Shown here: in pieces, positions 1-10,188 of the stretch | Numbering within the stretch: the stretch's first letter is position 1 | Layout of the letters: each line of letters starts with the position of its first letter | Origin: an uncultured Paracoccaceae bacterium | GTDB lineage: Bacteria; Pseudomonadota; Alphaproteobacteria; Rhodobacterales; Rhodobacteraceae | Assembly: GCA_947489705.1 (NCBI GenBank) | Contig: CANLEQ010000019.1 | Span: forward strand, 1-64,000 | Reading direction: 5' to 3' | Length of the DNA stretch: 64,000 nt | The notes under the pieces: generated by a model | What the model was told of the DNA's origin: nothing | The model's input: the letters and a program-made list of their open reading frames with translations, nothing else | Database searches by the model: none | Position numbers and translations under genes: made by a program

Positions 1-106
1 AGGTTGGTTGTCGCAACCCGACCCTACCGGGAAACCCGATGGCCACCGCCAGCTACACCACGTGGCGGGACACGACGGACCTCAGGCGAACATCACAATT
101 GGATCA

Positions 107-181
107 TGGCTGGGGTGGTAGGATTCGAACCTACGATACACGATACCAAAAACCGATGCCTTACCGCTTGGCTACACCCCA
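107..181 (-). tRNA. tRNA-Gln (anticodon TTG)
   Basis: Read on the minus strand this is a complete 75-nt cloverleaf. It has the acceptor arm TGGGGTG/CACCCCA, a D arm, the anticodon loop TTTTGGT carrying anticodon TTG, the T arm GTAGG-TTCGAAT-CCTAC, discriminator G and an encoded CCA. The outermost anticodon-stem pair looks like a T·T mismatch; the other four pairs form, one of them as a G·T wobble. The TTG anticodon and the U1 acceptor start are typical of glutamine tRNA. A promoter lies just upstream at 193–221. Confidence 0.96.
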
Positions 182-192
182 ACGCGAGATGG

Positions 193-221
193 GTTCTAGG
201 CAGGGGGCGGCGGGGGTGCAA
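193..221 (-). promoter_or_regulatory. Promoter of tRNA-Gln
   Basis: The minus strand reads TTGCAC (216–221), a 17-nt spacer, then TAGAAC (193–198). Transcription would start near 186, a few bases before the mature tRNA 5' end at 181. Spacing and hexamers fit the housekeeping sigma factor of alphaproteobacteria. Confidence 0.75.
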
Positions 222-390
222 GCCCATTTCCGCGAAAAGCATCGTGAAAATGCTGAAAACTTCTCCGCGCGTGAGACGGAGCCCGACTTGGACGGGCAGG
301 CGCGGGGGCTGCCGAGGCCGATGGGTCGCGGCGATCCCTGACAGCCGTCGCGGGCTTGCGCGTGACGGGAGGAGGCGTAGAGGGGGGGGC

Positions 391-975
391 ATGTCCGACC
401 TTCGCATAAGGCTTTCCGCCTGCACGATATGCGCCGAACGGTTCGCCGCGACGGCGACGGGGCACCGGCCCAACCCGGTCGTGTGGTTCCGAGATGGTGC
501 GCGCATCCTCATTGCCTCCCAAGCGCCCGGCATACGGGTTCACGAGGCCAATACGCCATTCTGGGACCAATCCGGCAAGCGTCTGCGCGACTGGCTGGGG
601 ATGGATGAGGAGACGTTCTACGATCGCGCGCGCGTCGCGATCGTGCCGATGGCGTTCTGCTTCCCCGGGTACAACGCCGCAGGATCCGACCTTCCGCCGC
701 CGGCGGTCTGCGCAAGGACCTGGCGGCAGTCGACGCTGGATTATGTCGGCCATGTCGATCTGACCGTGCTGATCGGTGGCTACGCCCAGAAATGGCATCT
801 CGGGACCAGGGGGAGCGTGACCGAAACCGTGGCCGGCTGGCGCGACCATGCGCCCCGCATCTTTCCCTTGCCGCATCCGAGCTGGCGCAATACCGCTTGG
901 CTCAAGCGCAATCCGTGGTTCGAGGCCGAGCTCGTTCCGGCCCTGCGTGCCCGCGTGACAGAGGTGCTGACATGA
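391..975 (+). CDS. Uracil-DNA glycosylase family protein, probable Fe-S type
   Basis: A 194-aa protein of the uracil-DNA glycosylase superfamily. The water-activating/DNA-binding motif appears as SQAPGIRVHE at residues 43–52 and the C-terminal motif as PHPSWRN at 161–167. Four cysteines at C11, C14, C90 and C107 follow the C-x2-C…C…C pattern that ligates a [4Fe-4S] cluster in family 4/5 enzymes, so a cluster is inferred. The family removes uracil or related lesions from DNA, but this branch is poorly characterised and the exact substrate is unknown. The ATG at 391 was chosen because homology-like sequence starts there; the frame stays open upstream into the tRNA, which cannot be coding. Its stop overlaps the next gene by 4 nt (ATGA). 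Confidence 0.85.
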   Translation: MSDLRIRLSACTICAERFAATATGHRPNPVVWFRDGARILIASQAPGIRVHEANTPFWDQSGKRLRDWLGMDEETFYDRARVAIVPMAFCFPGYNAAGSDLPPPAVCARTWRQSTLDYVGHVDLTVLIGGYAQKWHLGTRGSVTETVAGWRDHAPRIFPLPHPSWRNTAWLKRNPWFEAELVPALRARVTEVLT

Positions 976-1745
976 CCCCGCTCGATACTGCCCATGCGGC
1001 AATGGAGGCCGCGCCGGAAGACGATGCGGTGCGGCTGGCCTTCTACGAGCGTCTGGCGGATGCGGAGCTTTACCTGCTTCTCACCGCCGAACCGGAGGGA
1101 GCGGCGCTCGATCCGCGCATCTTCGAAACGTCGCAGGGCACGTTCGTTCTGGTCTTCGACCGGGCGGAGCGGCTTGCGGAATTCGCCGAGGGAGAGGCGC
1201 CGTTCGCGGCCCTGTCGGGACGTGTCCTGACGGGGATGCTCCAAGGGCAGGGGGTCGGAATGGCCCTCAATCCAGGGGTGGCCTCCTCGTCGTTCCTGCT
1301 GCCCGCGGCTTCGGTGGACTGGCTCGTCGAGACGCTGGCCGATGCGCCCGACGAGGTGGAGGCGCGGCCGACCGAATTGCGCGTGCCGCACGACCTGCCC
1401 GAACGGCTGCTGACCGCGCTGGATGCGAAGCTTGCCACCGCCACGGGACTGGCGCGGATGGCCTATCTCGTCGAGGCGACATTCGAAGGCGGCGGCGTCT
1501 CGCATCTGCTGGCTTTCATCGATGCGACGAAGGGGGCCGAGGGCGCGCTTTCGCGGGCCGTTCGCGAGGTTCTGGTCTTCTCGGGGCTCGAGGCCGGCGC
1601 GCTCGACGTGGCGTTCTTCGATGCGAGCGATTCGATGGCTGCAAGGCTTGCTCGGGTCGGTCTGCGGTTCGACCTGCCGAGATTCGAACCGCCGGAACGC
1701 GCCGCCCCGGGCAGCGATCCCGAAAAACCTCCGAAGCTCCGCTGA
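972..1745 (+). CDS. SseB family protein
   Basis: A 257-aa soluble protein resembling the SseB N-terminal domain family. It shows the typical opening with an acidic 'LYLLL' strand near residue 35, followed by a segment on setting or checking values ('FVLVFD', 'GVGMALNPG'). The biochemical function of the family is not established; members occur next to many housekeeping genes. It overlaps the preceding glycosylase gene by ATGA at 972–975, so the two are probably co-translated. The C-terminus is charged and proline-rich (ends EKPPKLR). It converges with the mre operon, with a gap of only 16 nt. Confidence 0.75.
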   Translation: MTPLDTAHAAMEAAPEDDAVRLAFYERLADAELYLLLTAEPEGAALDPRIFETSQGTFVLVFDRAERLAEFAEGEAPFAALSGRVLTGMLQGQGVGMALNPGVASSSFLLPAASVDWLVETLADAPDEVEARPTELRVPHDLPERLLTALDAKLATATGLARMAYLVEATFEGGGVSHLLAFIDATKGAEGALSRAVREVLVFSGLEAGALDVAFFDASDSMAARLARVGLRFDLPRFEPPERAAPGSDPEKPPKLR

Positions 1746-1761
1746 ACGGCGGCGCGGCGGC

Positions 1762-2700
1762 TCAATATCCCGAGCCGCGATCCACGACATGATGCATCTG
1801 CTCGCCGCGCTCGGCGCGGGCGATATTGGCCACGACCGTCCGCGCCGCGCTGGCCGGCCGGGTCGCCGAGGCGATATGCGGCGTCACCGTGACGTTTGGA
1901 TGGCTCCAGAACGGGTGATCCGCCGGCAACGGCTCGGTGCGGAACGTGTCGAGCGTTGCGTGGGAGAGTTGCCCCGTCTCAAGCGCCGCGAGCGTCGCGG
2001 TCTCGTCGATCAGACCTCCGCGACCGGGATTGATGAGCACAGCGCCCCGGGGCATCTGCGCCAGCGTGCGGGCATTCATGAGGGCCTCGGTTGCCGATGT
2101 GAGCGGCAGCAGCAGCACCGTAATTTCGCCGTGGGCGAGCGCGGCGCCGAGCCCGTCTCCCCCGTGATGCGTGGTGATGCCGTCGATGGTCTTGGGGGAC
2201 CGGCTCCAGCCCGCCACGTCGAAGTTCAGCGCCGTCAGCGCCGCGGCGCAGGCTGCGCCCAGCGCGCCGAGCCCTAGAACAGTGACGCGGCGGTCGCGCG
2301 CCAGCGGCGGTTTGACGGGCGACCATGCCCCGTCCTGCCCCTTGATCTGGACATCCATCCCGAGGTGATGGCGAAGCACGTGGCCCGTCACGTATTCGAC
2401 CATACCCTCGGTCAGGCCGGGATCGACCATGCGCGCGAGAGGTACGTTCAAGGTCTCGTTGGCCACGATACCCTCGACGCCGGCCCAAAGGCTCAGAACG
2501 GCCTTGAGCCGTGGAAAACGACCGAAATCCTCGACATGCGCCTTGTTCGCGTGGATGATGTACTCGACGTTCTCGGGGGGATGATCCTGCGCCAGATCCG
2601 CCTCGAGGCCGGTTTCGGACAGAGCGGTCTCGAGAGGGTCGCGATAGGCCTCCCATCTCTCTCCCGTGGCGGCGAACAGGATCGTGATCTTGCGGGGCAT
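1762..2700 (-). CDS. ghrA: D-2-hydroxyacid dehydrogenase, glyoxylate/hydroxypyruvate reductase A type
   Basis: A 312-aa NAD(P)-dependent dehydrogenase expected to reduce glyoxylate or hydroxypyruvate. The Rossmann fold motif GLGALG lies at residues 143–148. The catalytic Arg sits in NPGRGGLIDE and the C-terminal catalytic His in TPHIAS, both in the usual order for this family. Length matches GhrA-type enzymes. It is the last gene of the mreBCD-mrdA-rodA run; its ATG overlaps the rodA stop by one base (TGATG), so translation is coupled to rodA although the job is metabolic, not morphogenetic. The exact 2-oxoacid preference cannot be read from the sequence. Confidence 0.87.
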   Translation of the reverse strand: MPRKITILFAATGERWEAYRDPLETALSETGLEADLAQDHPPENVEYIIHANKAHVEDFGRFPRLKAVLSLWAGVEGIVANETLNVPLARMVDPGLTEGMVEYVTGHVLRHHLGMDVQIKGQDGAWSPVKPPLARDRRVTVLGLGALGAACAAALTALNFDVAGWSRSPKTIDGITTHHGGDGLGAALAHGEITVLLLPLTSATEALMNARTLAQMPRGAVLINPGRGGLIDETATLAALETGQLSHATLDTFRTEPLPADHPFWSHPNVTVTPHIASATRPASAARTVVANIARAERGEQMHHVVDRGSGY

Positions 2701-3845
2701 CAGCGGCTCCTCGGGCGGTGGACATGCGCGGACTGCGCGAGGCCGAAGCCGGCCATCAGGACCAGCATCGCCGACCCGCCATAGCTGACCAGGGGCAGGG
2801 GGACGCCGACGACCGGGGCGAGCCCCATCACCATCGCCATGTTGACCGCGAAGAAAAGAAAGAACGTGGCGCCGATCCCCATCGTCACGAGCGATCCGAA
2901 CCGGTCGCGATTGCGCATCGCGGAGACCACGCAGAAGAACACGACGAGCACGTAGAGCGACAGAAGCGAAATGGCCCCGACGAAGCCGAATTCCTCCGCC
3001 AGCGTGGTGAAGATGAAATCGGTGTGCTTCTCGGGCAGGAAGTTCAGGCGCGATTGCGTGCCCTGCATGAAGCCGCGGCCGGTCCAGCCGCCGGATCCGA
3101 GCGCGATCTTGGATTGGGTGATATGGTAGCCCGACCCCAACGGGTCCGACGCCGGATCGAGGAACGTGTCGATCCGGCGATACTGGTAATCCTTGAGCAA
3201 CTGCCAGTCGGTCCCCCGGGATGACAGCACCGCGCTCACCGTGCCGATGCCGGCGCCGATCACGACGATGAAGTACCACCAGCTCACGCCTGCGAGGAAC
3301 ATGATGATCCCGCCGCCTGTGACCAGCAGGATCGCCGTGCCGAGATCGGGCTGGCGCAGCACGAGATAGGTGGGCAATGCGATCAGCAAAAGCGGTATCA
3401 GCACCCAGAGCGGCCGCGACGTCTTGCGGATGTCGAGCCAGTCGTAGAAGGCCGCAAGGATCATCACCAGCGTGATCTTCATCAGCTCGGAAGGTTGCAG
3501 GCGGATCACCCCGAGATCGATCCAGCGTTGCGCGCCCATCCCCGTCTCGCCGAAGAACTCGACCCCGAGAAGAAGCGCCAGCGACACGCCGTAGGCGAGC
3601 CCGGCCATGTTGCGCCAGAACCAGATGGGCACCATCGCGACGGTGAACATGACCGCAAGACCCAGCGCGAAGCGCTTCATCTGCGGCTCGGCCCAGGGCT
3701 CCAGCGATCCGCCGGCCACGGAAAACAGCATGAGAAAGCCGACCGACGCGACGGTGCTGAGCAAGAGCGCGAGGGGCCAGTTGAGATAGAGGATCTTGGA
3801 GGGGCCCGTCGGCACGAGCTTCACGTTATGCTCGAGATAGCTCAC
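2700..3845 (-). CDS. rodA: Rod shape-determining SEDS glycosyltransferase RodA
   Basis: A 381-aa polytopic membrane protein of the SEDS family, which polymerises lipid II glycan strands in the elongasome together with PBP2. About ten hydrophobic segments are visible, with family landmarks GAQRWIDLG (extracellular side), the PSELMK motif, LRQPDLGTA, and PLPLVSYGGSAML near the C-terminus. The start is the GTG at 3845, which overlaps the mrdA stop as GTGA; no ATG is available before the first conserved residues. Its partner mrdA lies immediately upstream, the classic pairing. Confidence 0.96.
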   Translation of the reverse strand: MSYLEHNVKLVPTGPSKILYLNWPLALLLSTVASVGFLMLFSVAGGSLEPWAEPQMKRFALGLAVMFTVAMVPIWFWRNMAGLAYGVSLALLLGVEFFGETGMGAQRWIDLGVIRLQPSELMKITLVMILAAFYDWLDIRKTSRPLWVLIPLLLIALPTYLVLRQPDLGTAILLVTGGGIIMFLAGVSWWYFIVVIGAGIGTVSAVLSSRGTDWQLLKDYQYRRIDTFLDPASDPLGSGYHITQSKIALGSGGWTGRGFMQGTQSRLNFLPEKHTDFIFTTLAEEFGFVGAISLLSLYVLVVFFCVVSAMRNRDRFGSLVTMGIGATFFLFFAVNMAMVMGLAPVVGVPLPLVSYGGSAMLVLMAGFGLAQSAHVHRPRSR

Positions 3846-5764
3846 GCGCGGCCGCTCCCTTCGGTCGGACGGAAATCCTGACGAAGCTCCAGCTCGCTCA
3901 GGAACTGGTCGATGCGGCTGCGTTGCGACGAGGGATAGCTTTCGGGCGGCGGAAGCGTGCCGTGCAGCGCATAGAGCATGATGTCGCGCGCGATCGGTGC
4001 CGCGACCGACGAGCCGCCCCCGCCATGCTCGACCACGACGGATACGGCCAGGTGCGGATCGTCGTAGGGCGCGAACCCGACGAAGAGCGCGTGGTCGCGC
4101 TCTTCCCAGGGCACATCCTGGTTGCGCACGACGACGCTGCGAACCTGGCTGGTGCCGGTCTTGCCGGCGATGCGCTTGTCGCCCGCCTCGATGCGCGAGC
4201 TGTAGGCGGTGCCGCGCCGCGAGTTGCTGACGGCGTTCATGCCGGCGCGAACGATCCGAAGATGCTCCGGAGCGAAGCCCAGCGGCTCGAGCCCCTTGGG
4301 TTCGAGCTCGACGCCGCCGACCGACTTGACCAGTCTGGGCTCGATCCGCGTGCCGGAGGCGAGCCGCGCCGTCATGACCGCCAGTTGCAGCGGCGTGCTC
4401 AGGACGTATCCCTGACCGATCGACGCGTTGAGGCTGTCTCCCACGCGCCACGGCTGATCGTAGCTCTCGCGCAGCCAGGCCTTGTCGGGCATGACGCCGG
4501 CGCTCACCGCGGACATCGGCAGGTCGAAGCGCTCGCCGTGGCCGAAGCGCCGCGCGGTTTCGGCGATCTTGTCGATGCCAACCCGCTGCGCCAGCTCGTA
4601 GTAGTAGACGTCGCAGGATTGCTCGAGCGACTTCTCGAGATCCACCCAGCCATGACCGCCGCGTTTCCAGCAATGGAACCGCCTGTTGCCGAGCTTGTGG
4701 TAGCCGCCGCAATAGAATGTCTCACCGGGGCTGAGCTGCCCTGCATCGAGCGCCGCAAGACTTACCATCATCTTGAACGTCGACCCGGGCGGGTAGGCGC
4801 CCTGAACCGCCTTGTTCGACAGCGGGCGATAGATGTTGTTGGTGAGATCGCCGTAATCGGCCACCGTAATGCCGCGCACGAACTTGTTGGGATCGAAGGA
4901 CGGTGCGTTGCCGACGGCCAGAAGGTCACCGTTTCGCGTGTCCATGACGACGGCCGCCGCCGACAGCGCCGGTGCGAGCCGCGCCTCGACGAAATTCTGC
5001 AGCCGGCTCTCGACCGTCAGCTGGATGTCGGCCCCCGGAACGCCGGGATCGCGGCCGAGCTCCCGCATCACGCGCCCGGCCGCGTTCACCTCGATCCGGC
5101 GGGTTCCGGCCTTGCCGCGCAGCTCTCGTTCGAATTTCTGCTCGACGCCGGTCTTGCCGATCTGGAACTTCGGGATCTGCAGCAGCGGATCGTCGTCGTC
5201 GATGCGCGCCAGGTCGTAATCGCTGACCGGGCCGACATAGCCGATGATATGTGCGTAATCCTCGACCAGCGGATAGTTCCTCGTGAGGCCGACATCGGGC
5301 GTGATGCCCGGAAGCGCCGGCGCGTTGACGGCGACCGTCGCGATATCCTCCCAGCTGCGCTGGTCGGTCAGCGTCACCGGAACGAAGGGCGAGCGGCGCA
5401 GGATCTCCTTGCGGGCACGATCGAGCTCGACCGGATCGAGATATATGAGCTGCGCGAGCCGGTCGATCACCGCATCGACATCGCCCGCATCCTCGCGAAC
5501 GATGACGATACGGTAGTTCTGGGCGTTCTCGGCCAGCGGGATCCCGCTGCGGTCGAAGATCAATCCCCTCGCGGGCGCGATGAGCCGCATGTTGATGCGG
5601 TTCTCCTCGGCCAGGAGACGGAATTCGTCGGCTTGCTCGACCTGCATCTGGCGCATCCGCCAGCCCAGCACACCGGCGAAACCGAGCTGCAAACCACCCA
5701 GGACGAGTCCCCGGCGCGAAATCTTGCGCTGGCTCGTCGCGGTATCGCGGGGGGTGCGTTTCAT
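3842..5764 (-). CDS. mrdA: Peptidoglycan D,D-transpeptidase PBP2
   Basis: A 640-aa class B penicillin-binding protein that cross-links peptidoglycan during lateral wall growth, periplasmic with one N-terminal anchor (about residues 17–37). The PBP dimerisation domain covers roughly 60–230. The transpeptidase domain carries the active-site STFK at 328–331 (catalytic Ser328), SCD at 383–385 in place of SxN, and KTG at 535–537. The ATG at 5764 overlaps the mreD stop as ATGA, and the mrdA stop overlaps the rodA GTG as GTGA, so the three products are coupled translationally. It works with RodA, MreC and MreD in the elongasome. Confidence 0.97.
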   Translation of the reverse strand: MKRTPRDTATSQRKISRRGLVLGGLQLGFAGVLGWRMRQMQVEQADEFRLLAEENRINMRLIAPARGLIFDRSGIPLAENAQNYRIVIVREDAGDVDAVIDRLAQLIYLDPVELDRARKEILRRSPFVPVTLTDQRSWEDIATVAVNAPALPGITPDVGLTRNYPLVEDYAHIIGYVGPVSDYDLARIDDDDPLLQIPKFQIGKTGVEQKFERELRGKAGTRRIEVNAAGRVMRELGRDPGVPGADIQLTVESRLQNFVEARLAPALSAAAVVMDTRNGDLLAVGNAPSFDPNKFVRGITVADYGDLTNNIYRPLSNKAVQGAYPPGSTFKMMVSLAALDAGQLSPGETFYCGGYHKLGNRRFHCWKRGGHGWVDLEKSLEQSCDVYYYELAQRVGIDKIAETARRFGHGERFDLPMSAVSAGVMPDKAWLRESYDQPWRVGDSLNASIGQGYVLSTPLQLAVMTARLASGTRIEPRLVKSVGGVELEPKGLEPLGFAPEHLRIVRAGMNAVSNSRRGTAYSSRIEAGDKRIAGKTGTSQVRSVVVRNQDVPWEERDHALFVGFAPYDDPHLAVSVVVEHGGGGSSVAAPIARDIMLYALHGTLPPPESYPSSQRSRIDQFLSELELRQDFRPTEGSGRA

Positions 5765-6294
5765 GCGCGCGATCCTTCTCGATCGACGGGGGAGGAGGGT
5801 CTGACGCCCATGACGAAGGCGCTGAAGGCCACGACCACGGGATAGGCAGCGGCCGTGATGAAGACGTGGACGAGGCTGTCGGTGAAGGGCGGCTGCGGTA
5901 CCATCAGCAGCGCCTGGACCGCGCCGTTGAAAAGCGCCATCGAGAAGAGAACTGCCGTCACCAGCATCCATTCGACGGGAAAGGGCAATTCCAGGCTCAC
6001 GTTGCGGCGGACCCGCAGGAACTCGAGCCCGAGCAGGACGAGCGCGGTCCAGAGGCCCGGCGGGCGCATGAAGAGAATGTCGGCCATCAGGATCACCGCG
6101 CCGATCAGAAGAACGGGTACGTAATCGGGGCGTCGCAGGACCCAGGCGAAGGCCAGCAGCACGAGAAAGTCCGGTGCGGGCAGCGTGTCGGCCGAGATAT
6201 GGAAGGGCAGGATCTGAACGAACACGATCGTCGCGGAGATCGCGGCGAAAGCGGCCCAGTACATCCACCGGCGCAGGGTCAGCGGATCAACCAT
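5761..6294 (-). CDS. mreD: Rod shape-determining protein MreD
   Basis: A 177-aa inner-membrane protein with five to six hydrophobic helices, no catalytic motif, and the position between mreC and mrdA that defines mreD. MreD helps connect cytoplasmic MreB filaments to the wall synthases. The ATG at 6294 lies inside the end of mreC (8-nt overlap), and its stop overlaps mrdA by ATGA. Sequence conservation in this family is low, so the call leans on topology and operon position. Confidence 0.9.
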   Translation of the reverse strand: MVDPLTLRRWMYWAAFAAISATIVFVQILPFHISADTLPAPDFLVLLAFAWVLRRPDYVPVLLIGAVILMADILFMRPPGLWTALVLLGLEFLRVRRNVSLELPFPVEWMLVTAVLFSMALFNGAVQALLMVPQPPFTDSLVHVFITAAAYPVVVAFSAFVMGVRPSSPVDREGSRA

Positions 6295-7192
6295 CGACGG
6301 CCTCCGGTGCCTGAGCGACCGTCGCCGGAGCGCGATCGGGTACCACGAGCGCGCCGGGGTCGGTGACGGGCGCTCCGGGATGCGAGCGCAGGACCCGCAG
6401 GAATTCGAGACGTTCGTAATCTGCGGCGAGTCGGACCCGAAGCCGCCGGTCCGTCCCCTCGACGACCTGCCCCACCAGAAGCCCGGCGGGCAGCACGCCG
6501 CCGTCGCCGGAGCTTACCACGCGGTCGCCGGGACGGACCGCGTCCGCGGCTTCCACGAAGTCGAGCGGCGGAAGCTTGGAATTGTCGCCCGAAAGGATCG
6601 CGCGCTGTCCGGAGGGCTGAACCATGACGGGTACGCGGCTGTTGCTGTCGGTCATCAGGATCACCCGGCTGGACGATTGCCCGACGCCGGAAACACGGCC
6701 GACGAGCCCCAGCCCGTCGGTCGTGGCCCACCCGTCGCGGATGCCGTCCCGATGCCCGAGATTGAGCAGCACGGATTGACGGAACGGAGATCCGCTATCG
6801 GCAAGGACGACGCCGGTGATGAAAGTCAGCTTGGGATCGAGGCGTACCTTGTTGAGATCCAGCAGCTTGGCGTTCTCCTGCTCGAGCTGGAGCGCGGCCT
6901 CCTTCCAGGCCTTCATGCGCTGCAATTCGCGACGCAGGTCCTGGTTCTGCTCGTAGATGCGCGAATAGCTCTGGAAATTCTCGACCATGCCGGCAAGCTT
7001 CGTGACGGGGACAAGGGCCCAGTCGACGCTCGGCACGACCTGATCCACGATCTGCGCGCGGACACGTTCGGCGCGCGGGCTGTCGATCCTCCAGAACAGG
7101 AATATCCCCAACAGGAACACGACCGCGATTCCCGTCAGGATTCGCCTGACCGGACGGACGAAATCATCCGATGTGTGTCTGTCAGTTGCCAT
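6287..7192 (-). CDS. mreC: Rod shape-determining protein MreC
   Basis: A 301-aa periplasmic scaffold protein of the elongasome. An N-terminal membrane anchor (about residues 15–35) is followed by a coiled-coil stretch (about 65–110) and the beta-barrel MreC domain with landmarks such as NLGHRDGIRDGW and LVGRVSGVG. The C-terminus is proline/alanine-rich. MreC activates PBP2 by direct contact in the periplasm. It lies 43 nt downstream of mreB and overlaps mreD by 8 nt. Confidence 0.95.
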   Translation of the reverse strand: MATDRHTSDDFVRPVRRILTGIAVVFLLGIFLFWRIDSPRAERVRAQIVDQVVPSVDWALVPVTKLAGMVENFQSYSRIYEQNQDLRRELQRMKAWKEAALQLEQENAKLLDLNKVRLDPKLTFITGVVLADSGSPFRQSVLLNLGHRDGIRDGWATTDGLGLVGRVSGVGQSSSRVILMTDSNSRVPVMVQPSGQRAILSGDNSKLPPLDFVEAADAVRPGDRVVSSGDGGVLPAGLLVGQVVEGTDRRLRVRLAADYERLEFLRVLRSHPGAPVTDPGALVVPDRAPATVAQAPEAVDG

Positions 7193-7235
7193 ATCGTCCC
7201 TTTGACCGCGACGTTTGTGGCGCGGCCCGCAAGGT

Positions 7236-8384
<1,149 letters not shown>

Positions 8385-8510
8385 TTATGCCGGGAAACGG
8401 ACCGCGAGGGCGCCATGTCGGGCGTGCAAAGTTGCAGTTTGTAAAGTGAAGGCCGGAATGGGCCCGCCGGTGACGCCGGAATGTCGCGAAAGTGCTCATT
8501 TCGGATTTTC

Positions 8511-8557
8511 GGCATAGCGTTCCCTCAGCCCAACGGGGGCCTTCCGAACGCTATGCC
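8511..8557. repeat. 12-bp perfect inverted repeat downstream of leuA
   Basis: GGCATAGCGTTC (8511–8522) is matched exactly by its reverse complement at 8546–8557. The 23-nt loop itself can form a smaller GC-rich hairpin. It begins 10 nt past the leuA stop, where a terminator is expected, but neither strand has a T-run after the stem. A Rho-assisted or 3'-end-stabilising structure is possible. The rest of the mreB–leuA intergenic region (8274–8567) holds nothing else I can support. Confidence 0.6.
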
Positions 8558-8567
8558 CCGCGCTTTC

Positions 8568-10151
8568 TCAACCGGCGTCCTTGTAGCTTACGGCTTTCGT
8601 GTCGCTGCCCGGTTCGGTGGTGCGCCGCTTCACGAGCAGCCGGTTCAGAGCCGAAATATAGGCCCTGGCACTTGCCACGACGGTGTCGGTATCGGCCGAT
8701 TGCCCGGTCACGATGCGGCCTGCTTCCTCGATCCGGACGGTGACGGTTGCCTGCGCGTCGGTGCCTTCGGTCACGGCGTGTACCTGATAAAGTTGCAGAC
8801 GCCCCTCATGGGGGACGAGGGCCTTGACGGCATTGAAGGCCGCGTCGACCGGGCCGTCGCCCTGCGCCGTGACCTGGCGATCCTGGCCGTCGATCCGCAG
8901 CGTCATGTCTGCCGATTGCGGTGCCTCCGTGCCGCAGATGACGCGGAGGAACTTGAGCTGCACGGCCTCTTCGGCGGCGCCCTGGGCCCGCACGAGCGCC
9001 TCGATATCCTCGTCGTAGACCTCTTTCTTGCGATCGGCGAGGTCCTTGAACCGGACGAAGACATCGGCAAGCTGATTGTCGGCGACCTCGAAGCCCAGCT
9101 CTTTGAGCTTGGACCGCAGCGCGGCGCGCCCCGAATGCTTGCCCATGACCAGCGAGGTCTCCTTCAGGCCCACATCAGCGGGGCGCATGATCTCGAAGGT
9201 CTCGGCATTCTTCAGCATACCGTCCTGGTGGATGCCCGATTCGTGCGCGAAGGCGTTCTTGCCGACGATCGCCTTGTTGAACTGAACCGGAAAGCCGCTG
9301 ATCGTCGCCACGCGGCGCGAGATATTCATCAACCGCGTCGAATCCACGCCCGTCGACCAGGGCATGATGTCGTGACGGACCTTGAGCGCCATCACGATCT
9401 CTTCGAGGGCCGTGTTGCCGGCACGTTCGCCAAGCCCGTTGATCGTGCATTCGATCTGCCGCGCGCCGCCTTCGACCGCAGCGAGGCTGTTGGCCGTCGC
9501 CATGCCCAGATCGTTGTGGCAATGCGTGGCGAAAATCACCTCGTCCCCGCCCTCCACCTCGGCGATCAGGCGCCGGATCAACTCGGCGGATTCGACCGGC
9601 GCGGTATATCCGACCGTGTCGGGAATGTTGATCGTCGTGGCACCCGCCTTGATCGCGATCTCGACTGTCCGCTTGAGAAAGTCCCACTCGGTCCGGGTCG
9701 CGTCCATCGGTGACCATTGCACATTGTCGCAGAGGTTGCGGGCATGGGTGACGGTCTCGTGGATGCGCTCGGCCATCTGGTCCATGTCGAGATTCGGGAT
9801 CGCGCGGTGCAGGGGCGAGGTGCCGATGAAGGTATGGATGCGCGGGCTTCTGGCCGGCTTCACCGCTTCCCAGGCGCGGTCGATATCCTTGATGTTGGCG
9901 CGGCTGAGGCCGCAGATCGTCGCGTTCTTCGTGATCTCGGCGATCGCATTGACGGCTGCGAAATCACCCTCGGATGCGATCGGGAATCCGGCCTCGATCA
10001 CATCGACGCCCATTTCGTCGAGCAATTCGGCGATCTCGAGCTTTTCGCGGTGGCTCATCGTAGCGCCGGGAGATTGCTCGCCGTCGCGCAAGGTCGTGTC
10101 GAAGATCAAGACGCGGCCGTCATCGGCCTTCTGCAAATCCTGATTGGTCAT
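8568..10151 (-). CDS. leuA: 2-isopropylmalate synthase
   Basis: A 527-aa enzyme that condenses acetyl-CoA with 2-oxoisovalerate, the committed step of leucine synthesis. The N-terminal TIM barrel opens with DTTLRDGEQSPGA at about residues 19–31, and the metal-binding HCHND motif follows near 205. The C-terminal third is the LeuA regulatory domain, which binds leucine for feedback inhibition. The ATG at 10151 has an AGGAAAG ribosome site about 12 nt upstream. It is preceded by a Leu-rich leader peptide and alternative hairpins (10189–10301), so expression is probably also tuned by attenuation. leu genes other than leuA are not in the window. Confidence 0.97.
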   Translation of the reverse strand: MTNQDLQKADDGRVLIFDTTLRDGEQSPGATMSHREKLEIAELLDEMGVDVIEAGFPIASEGDFAAVNAIAEITKNATICGLSRANIKDIDRAWEAVKPARSPRIHTFIGTSPLHRAIPNLDMDQMAERIHETVTHARNLCDNVQWSPMDATRTEWDFLKRTVEIAIKAGATTINIPDTVGYTAPVESAELIRRLIAEVEGGDEVIFATHCHNDLGMATANSLAAVEGGARQIECTINGLGERAGNTALEEIVMALKVRHDIMPWSTGVDSTRLMNISRRVATISGFPVQFNKAIVGKNAFAHESGIHQDGMLKNAETFEIMRPADVGLKETSLVMGKHSGRAALRSKLKELGFEVADNQLADVFVRFKDLADRKKEVYDEDIEALVRAQGAAEEAVQLKFLRVICGTEAPQSADMTLRIDGQDRQVTAQGDGPVDAAFNAVKALVPHEGRLQLYQVHAVTEGTDAQATVTVRIEEAGRIVTGQSADTDTVVASARAYISALNRLLVKRRTTEPGSDTKAVSYKDAG

Positions 10152-10188
10152 GGTGCGGGGTCTTTCCTGTCCGTTGCTTTCCTTCGAT

